DNA of 64,000 bases, taken from NCBI GenBank assembly GCA_945859605.1, contig OX243816.1, forward strand, positions 40,289,325 through 40,353,324, in the 5' to 3' direction. The notes under the pieces were generated by a model. The model searched no databases, was not told the DNA's origin, and saw nothing but the letters and a program-made list of their open reading frames with translations. The DNA is from Lumbricus rubellus (Eukaryota > Annelida > Clitellata > Crassiclitellata > Lumbricidae). The translations under genes were made by a program, and so were the position numbers. Positions within the stretch are counted from its first letter, which is position 1. The number at the start of each line of letters is the position of its first letter. Positions 25,801-38,400 of this stretch are shown in pieces.

Positions 25801-27789
25801 GATGGCGTCAAGCCAGTTGGCATGCTGACGGTTCGGAGGTTGGTTATTTTAGTAAATACTGTAATAAAGAGTTCATATTAAATGGCAGACAATATCTGCT
25901 TGTCGGTCTAAAGTAATCAAAAGATGATTTTATAAAGTTCAGTCGCGATTATCCGATGTTCGCTTAACTTGCGAAGTCGTCATCGTCAATGGTATTAATC
26001 TCGAATTCGACTTCACACAGTGTGAAAACCAATCGTAAGTTGGCCATAATAATTATTGCATCAGTATCAATGGCGTTGCCAGAAATTTATAATGGGAGGG
26101 TTTATTGCCTGTCCTTCCTGACACCAACCAAACAGCATTACAGTAAATAAAAAAGGAAAAAATTAAGATAGGGTACAAAGTAAGAAAAACAATTGTTACT
26201 ACACACAATTGTTTTTGTTTTTCTTATTTAAGTGGATAAATAACCTTTAAAAAACTTTTTCATAAGCCAATGGTTGACTAACCCCTAAACATTTAATGTT
26301 TTTTGCCTCTTGCTTTGTCTCTTGAGTTGTCAAAACTAGTAGAATTTTTTATATTCTCTTTCATATATCACAATTAAACTTATTGTTTGCAATTATTGTA
26401 TTGTATATTGTATTGCATTAAAACATTTTTAAAGCGCCTCTACTCTAGGGTGAACCGTTCAGAGGCGCCCCCAGTGCGCAAGGCCACGAGAAAAAAGTTT
26501 TGAGGAAAGACACAGTGACTGAGGAGGAGGGATTACCAGTTTGAAGTTGATACCGAGTAGATGGAGACAGAGTGTTTCAAAGAGAGGGGCCAATTGATGT
26601 AAAAGATCGGGACTGTTTATTGTTACAGGATACTTACAACAAAGGCAGACTGTGATCGGAAAACAATAATCAAAAGAAGGATAAGAGGGCAGCATAGGCC
26701 TACAGATATGCAAGCAACAAAGACCAGTAGACTGTGAAAAATGCTGATTCAGTTGTAGATGGTAAAAGGGGACTTAGTCATACTTCAATATGAAGAATCA
26801 TTTCCTGCGCAACTTTGTCCAGGAATAGTCAGCTACTAGTTAGAACACCTGATAAGCATAAAAATGAGCCATGGGTGTTGTTTATGGTGAATGGTTGAAG
26901 GAAAAGAGTGTAAGAAGCTTTTCAGCAAAACATTATCTCCTCATTGTATCGAGGTGGCCAATACGGAAGGTTGACTGCCTAACGTTCAGTAATTCAAGAC
27001 TTTTTGCCAGAAAGCAAACATTTTCACAAATAAATGTCATTATCATTGATCATTCATCCATTTGTTTGATTCCATGAACTCTTTAGACAAAAATCAAATC
27101 CAGTTTGCTAGCACTTCTCTTTTCCAATGAATCTTTACAATGGCTCAAATTCTATGAGCTCAAACACAATAATAGTTTTATTTGTGACCTGAAACAGAAA
27201 TTTGAGCATGTCACTTGTGTAAAAACAGGTTTACATGTCCAATTTTACTTACTTGCTTATTGTCAGGTTTGCTTAACTTTGTTATGACCTTTCAAGTAGC
27301 AAACAAGCCCAGTAACCATGCTTTATTAATGATCTGTTGAATGTGATATGTCCATGTTACAAAGATTTCTGTAGAGCACAAAGGTCGTATGTCCATTTTT
27401 GGGCACCCCACCCTTACAAACTTCATTTTTTCGTGTTATTCTCATGTCACATGATACCATTGCTCTGTTAACATTGTTCCCTGTTTAAATACGTATTCAA
27501 TGACACCAAGAAAGTATGATTATGTTACTTTGTTATATTTTTCATAAGCACTTGAAATTTGAAATTCGATTTTCTCGAAATAATGAAATATGGACATAAC
27601 CCATTTGTCCTCTATACAGTCGACATGTAGTCTTATGCGCGCATCTGGCTTGCGTGCGTTCAGAGCTCTGGAAGGACGGCAATATCGATTCTTTCTTAGA
27701 TGTTTCGTCGCATGGTAATAAATTCCTCCACCTCTCTGTCTGTCTCTGTCTCTGTCTCTGTCTCTGTCTCTGTCTCTGTCTCGCTCTCG

Positions 27790-27873
<84 letters not shown>

Positions 27874-27890
27874 ATCTATCTATCTATCTG

Positions 27891-27971
<81 letters not shown>

Positions 27972-30900
27972 ATATGTCTATCTATCTGACACACGTCTGT
28001 AAGAGAATGAAGACCAGTCTGTCTATCGAGATCTTGTGTAGTGAGGATATAGTCATTGAAACCTGAGGCGATTGAAATTAGGTCTATGATAAAACTGAAA
28101 TAATTCATCTGAACGAGACAGATCTACAACAAGTGGCGTAGCCAGGAATTTATAAGGGGGGGAGTTATGGCCGGATGCCCTTCCTGACACCAACCCCACA
28201 GTATTACAGTACATAAATTAAATAATAAAAAGGGAATAAAGTAACAAACGGAACAAAACAATTAATTGTTCCTTCAAACAATTGTTTTTTCTTATTTAGT
28301 GGATAGTCTAAATAATCTTTTAAAAGACTTCTTTCTTAAGCAAATGGGGGGGTTAACCCCTAAACCCCCTTGTCTACGCCACTGTCTACAATCATAAAAC
28401 GCTGCAATGTGAGCTTCAGGTATGATGCTTAGGCCTATAAGCTTATAGTAGGCCTATATGTTGGCCCTGCAACCTGGAATGGGCTCCCTGTGGAACTACG
28501 TCTAATACCTCGAGCCTTCGAGACTACGTCCTACTCTGCTCTTAAGACTGTTCTCTTTAGCCGTGGTTGGGTCGGGAGCGCTTCTGAGTAGATATTCTTG
28601 AAGAGGCGCTATATAAATGCCTGAAATGAATGAATGAATGAATATCATTATTTCTCTGGACAGAATTGCCTCTTATAAAAATCATTGCCCAATAAAATTA
28701 TTATCTGTATTTCACAACAGGCTTTGAAATCGAAAAACACGACAACCCGCCGGACTTTTTCCTGGACATAATAAACTCTGGTTCATCCGCTTTTCGCATG
28801 CATGGTAAGGCTAGAAATCGACGTTAGAAAACTTGTACTCCATAAGCGTTATGGTTCCAGCCTGTAAAAATTATATAACCCAAAATTCAATGAATTGGCT
28901 AGATTATTATTAAATAATTCTATTACAACAGTTGATCTTGATGTAGTATATTCGTGTTTTGCACAAAATAATCATGGACATCCTCAAAGGAACTGGCCTA
29001 TCGATTCGTACATAGGCTATGTAGGCTACTCTCGGTGGTCTTCTTGGCAAAGTTGGCATTCAGAATCGGAAAAAATCTTGATATTTCAAGGCAACTAAGG
29101 CAAGCAGTCCAACTGACAATATGTATCGCCAATGTATAAGTTAGTGCCCTTCAATGAGCTTTATGTTTGCGCGTAAATAAATAGAAGTTCACGATTACCA
29201 TTAGACCTACTATTACTAGGCCAACAATCCAAGGTGTGACTGGAAAGAGTGCCTTCTACTGATCTGAGGGGTTCGTTATTGAGTGAGCGGTCTCCACTTT
29301 CGCACGAGACCTATGAAATAATGTCACCATGCGTGAACAGTGAGAGGTCCCGAGTCCCCTGTGCAACCAATTGTAAACTATTAGCACTGCTCTATTTTAT
29401 TTTGTTAGTTTTGTTTCGTTGATGCTTCATTTGATCTGATTTGTTGCTCTGCTCTAAAGACAGTTCTCTTTAGCCGTGGTTGGATCGGGAGCGCTTCTGA
29501 GTAGATACTCTTGAAGAGGCGTTATATAAATGTCTGAAATGGATGAATGGACGAATGAATGAATTGAATTGAACTGATGAACAGAGATTTTAGTTTATTT
29601 CTCCAAAAGAAGAAGAAATTTTGAGGCTCAAAGTTGGCATTGTCTTGAACGTGCATTTCAAACTTTAATTGAAGATATGAGCTGTGCTTTCTAATTTATG
29701 CAAGCAAGAATGATTAAATATTAATCCGCTGTACAGGTTTAGAGAATGGGAGCTCCGACTCGATGGCTTTGGCTGAACGTCTGGCTGCCAAATATCGTTC
29801 ATCGCCATGGTATCTGAAGTAAGTTTCTTTTCTAGTTTCCTGGCTGTGCATGGGCCTATTTTGAATTAGAAGCTTCTTTTCGTCAGAGAATGAAAAAGTA
29901 ACAATTACAATACAATTCACTTTATTGCAAGCAGAAAACAAGAAAACAACAAAAGTAGGCTACAAAACATGCATGCATTGGCTACAAAGGGTGCTAGTAA
30001 AATTGAAGAAAAAACACGAACTGCGAAAAACATGACTGACTGACTGCTGCCCCATAGGCCTAGGCTACGGCGCATGTCAGTCATCTTGTTTTATTTGTCT
30101 ACAGTGTTCATCAATCTTTTTTTTTTGGTACCTCGCGTGATCTCTCATTCAACGTTCGCTCAACGCGTAGCCTACTGTCCGAGGATTAGGACTGCAGTTC
30201 TTGCCCAACATCGGGCGTTAACTGTGGTTGGTCCTCCATTTGGAATGATCTTCTCCCGCACAACAGTCTAAACTAATGACTCGTTTGAGAGGGGAGGGGT
30301 AGGGGAGGAGAGGAGAGGGAGAGGGGAGGGGAGGTGGAATGGAGGTAGGAAGGGATGATTGGATGCTCTTTTCAGCCACAGCAACGCGTGGCCGGGTACG
30401 CTAGTAGGCTACAAATGCACAAATACAATAGATTTGTAATGCTGAACCGTTGTCCAACCTCAAGAACGTCGTGCCGGTCCGAACAAAGGAAACATTTTCA
30501 GGAGAACTTCGGTCGCGCAACAAAATGTTGCAAAACAAACGATGAAGGCAATCGGTTACCGTGCTACGCCACCCGGATGTAATCTATTCATTCATGAGAC
30601 ATTTCTGTTCGCTTCACTTGCAGCAATTACTTGCAGAATGAGATTAGTTTAAATTTTGTAACGTGGGTGACACAGGGTTTTAACGTCTTTAAATCGATTA
30701 AAATTTTGTAATTGATTATTCGTCAGGATTTTGGAAGAAATTGACGTCGTTTCAACCGAGTCTAAACAGAAACAGAAAAACCAAAATGGCGACGGTGTTC
30801 ACTTACACACCGAGTATGCTGTTAGCTTCGTCTTCCAGGTTGGTGCAACACAATAATTATGCGCAGGTGATAATAATTCGTCAGAAATTAATAAGTTCTT

Positions 30901-33900
30901 TTAAATAAGTGACAATGACGGTGTCAGCGGCCGCATTTAAAATCATAAATTTTGGTAAGCAATTGAAACAATCGCCCATAGTCGGTTAATCAGGAAATGT
31001 GTCCTTCTGATATCTTATCACATAATAATTATGAGTGGAATACACAAGTTAGTGATTAAGGTATCTCGCTGCTATCCCATTAATAAAGCGTCTAGCGTGC
31101 AAAGAAGCCAATGCTCTAAAAATGGATTGAACTTGTAAAGGTAGGCTAATGATTATTGTTTTCTGTATTCTGTTAAACGAGGTGTAAGTTAATTTATTCG
31201 TCCTTATAATTCGTGTACCTGAAATTTGAATCCTCATTTCCGCTAGTTTTCTTTTAGTTCTGGTACGTTTTGAAAAGAATTCTTTTGGAGTTTCTTCGAA
31301 ATCCGATGCAGCTCCTATTGAAGGTTTGCTCTGAATGAAATCTAAGGCCATAGGCCCTATAAAAGGTTCAAGCAGCGTGCTTTTAGGCTACATTTTCACT
31401 TCACTGAACTATTTTGAAACCAAACAAGACCTTAGTGTAGAAAGCAATTGAACAGCTGTTTAAAAACAATAGCATAAAGTTGCCATAAACGTCTGCGTCA
31501 AATCCCGTTTGCATTTACTAACTTTAGCCTACCACTTTTACCACTTTTTTTTATTTGGCTGCTCGCACTGGGAGCGCCTCTGATTGGCGTGCACTTTAAG
31601 AGACGCTATATAAATTTATAGATACTATGCAATACAAAGTCTAATCGATGTAGATCTAATAAAACCAAAAACGTCAATCAGAGCAGTGACACTGATATGA
31701 TGTGTCGATCGTCGAAATCAACTGTCGGCTCAAGTTAGTTTTTTCGATTGTAAACCATTATTATCGCGTAGCCCTGTGCCAAGTCCTCGCCTGTAAAATA
31801 TTGCGGAACAATTTTTTACATTCTGAAAATCACATTGATTCGAAGCAATTGCGGGGAAGCATTCAAGACAAATATGGAAATAACGAAATTCACGGAATTC
31901 AATGGCTTTTGTGACTAACTTGTTAAATTTCTGCTATCTCCAAGCATTGCGCAATAGGCTATAGCCTACGCAGGCACTATCTGCTTAGCATAGCCTACAT
32001 ATCCTGCGACTGTAATGCTGTAACGTTGTTGGCTACAATTTACCAAAGCGTAGTCCTAATGGTCTATCGTTAATTGACACCACAGGCATTGCCGCATTTG
32101 GAATGTAACGATTATGATTGTAACTGAATGTTCTTGATTCCTATACATAAGATGCTTCAAGTAACTAAATCTCTGAGTGTCAACTCCCAGCCCGGGCCTG
32201 AACCGCAGCCCTTTGTATCCAAGAAACGAATACCGCTCTCGCTTAGCCTACTGGTGTAGCTAACTAGGCCAGTTAGATGTTTCAGATGCTTCAAATGAAA
32301 TTAACAATTTATTCGTAGTCTGACCGTAACGGCGGGTGATGATTAGCAAGGTTTTTCTTGTAGAGCGGGCTCATGATATTCTGGAGTCTGACGATAGGGG
32401 TGTTTTATTTTCAAATTACAACGGCTTTTCCGGTCGGAATCGAAAACAGGTAAGAATGCTGAAAATCAAGTCGTTCACTAAATTCAATGATACAGATTAG
32501 GCTTACAGTTGCATGCTCTAGTTCTGACAACCTTTGTCTTCTTTTTAGTACTGAATGTTCTTATTTAGATTCATGATAATATCATGATATTACATATTAT
32601 GTGGTTTCAATCAGGTAGTTGGACTCTTTACTTTTCTTGGTTCCTTGCCCAATGCCCATGAGTAAGAAAGTGGTGCACTTGTTAAGTACGGAATCTTGTA
32701 AGCTAGTTCACCAAACTGCTGTCTATAATAATATTTCCATTAAACGCTGCATAAATCTGAGCATTTTTGGGAGCCTGCAAAGGCGCATGACAAAACAATG
32801 TCAGTGTTGGTATCAGTACGCAATCTGCAGAGATGGGGTGCTCTTGGTTCTATATCTGCATGAACTTCAACTTGTAGAATCGAATCATTTTTGTGATGGC
32901 CCAGTGATCTTGAATGTGCTCCACCGGCATCTGAAATATCTCCTTTTTACTGAAGCATTTCGTTTTAATCGACTAAAAACTACTTTCTACCGCGCTGGTG
33001 CCGGGAGCGCCTCTGTGTAGCCCTCTGACCAAGCGCTGCGGAAATGATGGATCAGTGAATGAATTAATATATTCGTTTAATTTCCTAAAATAACAGGCAG
33101 AACGCTGTGGGTTTGCTTTAGCACAATTGACAGTTATGGCTGCTTAGTTAGGACTTCTGGTTGAGATAGTTAATAAGCTTACATGTTTTTGAATAGCATT
33201 CTTGGGATAAAGCTTATCGAGTCTTTATTGGGAAGAGTGAAGTATTGTGAGCCCTTTGTCTTTGAATAGCGGTATCACACAATGCCGCTATATAATAGGC
33301 CTAATTATTGCAAGTACTGCTGTTGAGTGGCTATGCGTGAACTGCAACAGCTAATATTGCAAGCGATCGTTCACTTGCAGACGTGGTCTACTGGCTTTCA
33401 ACGTCATACATGTCATGTTCATGAGCGTCAGGACTGCGGATGCGCTTGTCGAAGACCGACCACTCATGATGTAAGTTGACTTAAGCGATTAAATTGTCGA
33501 ATATAAGGGACTTTATGCTGAGGCACAAAAGCTGTTAGATGATATCTACACCATGAATGATGAGGCCAATACTTAGCAGCCTCAGTTACGGGCTAATATA
33601 ATCGTATCAGGAATGATACTATAATGGATAATGAACGGATGAATTTCTTTCTATCGTTTTGTTTTGTTCACAAATGAATTAAACGGAACGAGAAACGTTT
33701 CTGATGGCCACTTGTTGCAAATATTAGTTATTTCGATTCATGATAATATTATGTTGTTTCAATCAGGTAATTGAACTCTTTACTTTTACGCCGATTACAT
33801 TCTGCAGTTTGAATAAGCTTAATGGAGTTTAATGGAGTCATTGACTTCAAGTGACTTGTTAATTTTATGAGAATGACTGTGCACTCTCATGACAAGTAAT

Positions 33901-35391
33901 AATTATTATTCGTTCATCATTGGAAGAGCTATATTTAATCAGTAGCGCTCTTGCTGGTCAAATCGGATCCATCCATCCATTGAAAAACATTGACCTTGAG
34001 AGACGAGGGTTGACACCCGTAGCCCCCCTCCAGGTCCACTCAGCTTTCCACCCAAAGGGGCAGCTGTAAATGGGCAGCTAATAAATAGACTTAATAGGCG
34101 GTCAAGATTCGTGTTAAATAAGCCTACGTAAGTGCATGCAATTTGTACCATCATGCTTCAATGCTACTGACTGCGGTTTGTCACTGAGCTTGTAAAATTT
34201 AATCAGCTTCGAAGTCAACATTTCGCTGGTTAGAAGAGGAAATAACGAAGACCTCAGCTAGTTTTATTGGTAGGCCTATATAATTGGAGCAGCCCCACAT
34301 TTAAAAACACGGAGTTGTATAACAATGTGTAATTATTGTGTCTTGTGTTTAGCCACGAGTGTGCCAGTGGCTACTACAGAACCTCCGCCTATTTTTTCGC
34401 AAAGATGTGTTCCTCAATGATTTCTGTTAATGGGCTTTCACTGCTTCTGTATGTTGTCATCACATACTATATGACAGGTAAGTGTGTGTGTGTGTGTGTG
34501 TGCGTGTATGTGTGTGTATAAAGGCTATGTGTGTGTAGAATACTATTCGTGAAGAAGCTCATTGAAATCGACAATAATATGATACAATTATGATGCTTCA
34601 AATAATTTTCTTAATAGAACAGCACGGTATACAGTAACTATTATGTGACCTAACTACAGCCATGTCAAAGAATATTAATTTTACCCTTTTTTACAGCGAA
34701 ATAGATGATATCACCAAACGTCTGGACCTCTTTATACAATTTGCAACTGTTACAGCAACAATGACTACAGGACAACCAACTACAGCAGCAACAACAACAA
34801 CTACAATAACTACTACTATTACACCACTACAGTACTCTCTCAGTAGTTTTACCATGACATTCTCCAAAAAACTATTGTACGGAGAACCTCCAGCCATTCA
34901 AAGTTTCAAACCTTTTGTATAATAGTGTTCTGTTCATAGTACACGTACAATTGTACAATTGTACAATTGTTCATGTTGCATGCAAAACAATTTTCATCTG
35001 ATTAAATAGCGGTGTCGTTCTAATTACCAGGACTGAGAAGTGACGGATTTGGCGTGCACTACTTGGCAATGTTGGCTTTGGCTTTGTGCTCATCTGGTCT
35101 GGGAATGAGCATTGGAGCATCAGTTGATTCATTCGTGACAGCAGATATTGTCATCAACGTTATCTGTATCGTCATGCTTGTTAGTGTTTAAGACTCCATT
35201 CGACTGTAGCATCACTGCTACTAGCACTGCTACTGCTACTACTACTACTACTGCTACTGCTACTGCTACTGCTACTGCTACCGCTACCGCTACCGCTACG
35301 GCTACTGCTGCTGCTGCCACTGCTGCTGCTACCGCTACCGCTACTCATACTACTACTGCTACTGCTGCTGCTGCTGCTGCTACTGCTACTG

Positions 35392-35441
<50 letters not shown>

Positions 35442-38400
35442 GCTGCTACTGCTAAAGCTAATGGGCCTACCACCAGCACCACCACCATCATGCACTAGTA
35501 TCCATTCATTATTTCTTCTTAATACATAGGCTATCACACCGTTTGTCTGAGTTAAGTACTTAGATTAATTATGATCCATGTGCTCAAGTCAAATGCGTGC
35601 AAGAAAGAAGTTGTAAGGACATCGAGATAAACACTATAGCAGAACTGACTGTCACGCTTTCCGTTGACAAAATAGAGTTTTCATAATTCTCAGATAATTA
35701 TAAATGATACGAAGTTTAAAAAATTAACCTGCGGTCACATCTACTACAATAGGCTAAACAATTGCACCACACAACAGCTTTTAACCACATCACTTTCCAC
35801 CATGTTGACTTTCAATTTGCGGTAGGCCTAATTATTGCATTAAGAATGCTACCGCAGTAGTGTCTGCTGTTGTTGTAGATGACCGGCGGTGGATTCAGTA
35901 ATTTCACAGAGGCTAACATATTCTTCAACATAATGCAGTATGTTAATTTTGAATATCATGCGCTCAGGGTAAGTAGACCTATTGTTCGTTGTTCCGTTAG
36001 TTTTATAAGCTAAAGCACTATAACTGCTCGTAACTTGGAAAATGTCGGCCTATTAGCATGGGCACCCGCAGAAATTTTTGCAGGAGGGGTAAAACACGAT
36101 GGTCAACGTTAAAATAAATTTGGAGGAGGACAAAAAATGCAAAGCGGGGAGTTAAGAACTTGCATGGGTATTTTTCACAGAGGTTTCTTGATGCAAATTT
36201 TTCATTTTCACTTTAAAATTTGTTTAATATGAATTGCTTCTTTTTGCAAGGAAATTTGTTTAAAAAATCGAAAAGTATTAGTTAAAAAGTAGGCTTTTTT
36301 ATTCTCTAATGCGAAGAAATTTGTTTATATAAACCTCAAAAGTAGTAGTGAGAAAAATGGGTTTCAATTTTCCAGCGGAGAGGGGGGGGGGCAAGTCCCA
36401 CTTGCCCCTATGTGCGGGCGCCCATGCCTACTAGGCCAGCTAATGATAGCCTATTTCAGTCATCCTAGCCTATCTAATTTCGCATATTGTCATATTGATG
36501 ACCAAAAATTGATTCTGTCCATCAATTAGAGCATTATTTGCTGTTCTTTTGCCAAGACTTAATCAGTGACTGTTGAGTCCATGGGCGTAACTTTCCCCCA
36601 GAAAGTGGTGGTGACTTTTCCTATGCTCACTACTCTTCCTTTTTCTCTCCTCTCGTCTTCCTCTATCCCTTCCCCAAACGTGAAATTTAATATATGGCCT
36701 ACTTCAGGCCATGTCCGACACCTTAGGTCACCCGCAAAGTCGAAGAGTAGGTTACATGTTTACAATTTTTTAGCTAATAGACCTAACTAGGGGAGAATGT
36801 CAAGCATTGGGACAAATTTTTTCATTTTATGGCACACAATCGGTGTTAGTTGTAATACACGTATTACGTATATTGTTTATATATTCCGAAATAGCAACGT
36901 TTCATGAACCGAAAATGATTTTATTGCAATATTATCACAAGAATAAACCCAAAAATTTGCATTTTCCGTTGTGAAAAAATGTGTCCCAATTCAGGCCATA
37001 GCGTCCTGCATTGGGACAACGCATGTGGAGCATTGGGACAAACAATAAATCTGGTTCTAATCATATCCAGTAGAGTATTATAATAGATCATATTCCAGTT
37101 GACAATATCTAAATGAGTGACTAGAGTAGATTAAACAATGATATCAATGTCATCACAAATTTCAATGCGAACAAGCTTCCATTGACCCATATAGGCCTAA
37201 TCCTAATTTTAAAAATAGCCATAGGCCTACGGGTCAATTTCAAGTGAGTGCAAATTCCTCATCAAATCATCCCTACTCCGGCTTCACAGAAAATTTATCT
37301 GTCAACGACCAACTGTACATCACGTTATTGTTTTCAGTTGAGTCAGGCCCAGAGAGTGGGAAAAAATTCCCTCACTTCCCTCCTCGAGACCTACACTCCT
37401 ACAGCCTTGAGTAAGGTCGTGTAAAAATCGCACACACTGCGGATACCTCTATAAGCATTACCGCCATTGCGTTAATAAGTAGGAATAGCCTAGGGCCCTA
37501 GGCTATACTATGGCCCTATATAGGCTATACGGTAGACAGCCAAATGCTTTCACATGTAAAAAAAAATTTCGGGTCAAAAAAAGTGGTAGTCACTGTCACG
37601 ACCACTTTCAAAAGTGGTGGTGACTGGACACCACCGTCACAATAGAAAGTTACGCCTATGGTTGAGTCTGTACAGGCCCGGCCTTAGAGCAAGGCCTGGG
37701 TCTGTGTTTGGCACTGACGAAAATCGAAATCGTTTACTACTTTACTCCAAATTGCCAAAGTGCTACTCGTCAGCTAAGCGCTGCAGGGCCGCTACACGGA
37801 CTTGGAAGGCGGTGGCAGTTGGGCGAGATCGCGCAACGTCCATGCAGCAATTCATGCACGCATGATCATCCCTATTGTCGGCTTACTGTACGGTGTAGTG
37901 CGTAGACGTCCTATAATTTATTATGTAGGACTACATGCATACTTACACGTATTATAGGCCAGGTAATAGGCCTACATTTAAGCTACGTTTAATCGGTAAT
38001 ATTCTTTTGTTTCAATGTATTCTTTTTTGTCTACAATTGTCTGGTCATGTTGATTAGCCTACTATACTGTTTGACGATTTGTACTGCTGGGATCAATAAG
38101 AATGGTTTGATTTGAAATTGATTTGATTTGATAGATGCAGTAGAAAAAATACATTATGCTTACATGTATATAATTAGGATTATACGTATAAACCGTTATT
38201 TTGCTATAATATGGTAATTTTGAACAGATAATCTAAGACATTATTTTAAGCACACAGAAGTTCACAGATGGGCTAAAACAGTTGAATACACAATCTCCGT
38301 ACGTGCACTATTTTGTATTAATAATTAATATGCAGAATATTTTGCCGTCCTAATTTTCCTAAATAAAGAGGAGACAACGTGAACGTATAATGTTGAGAAC

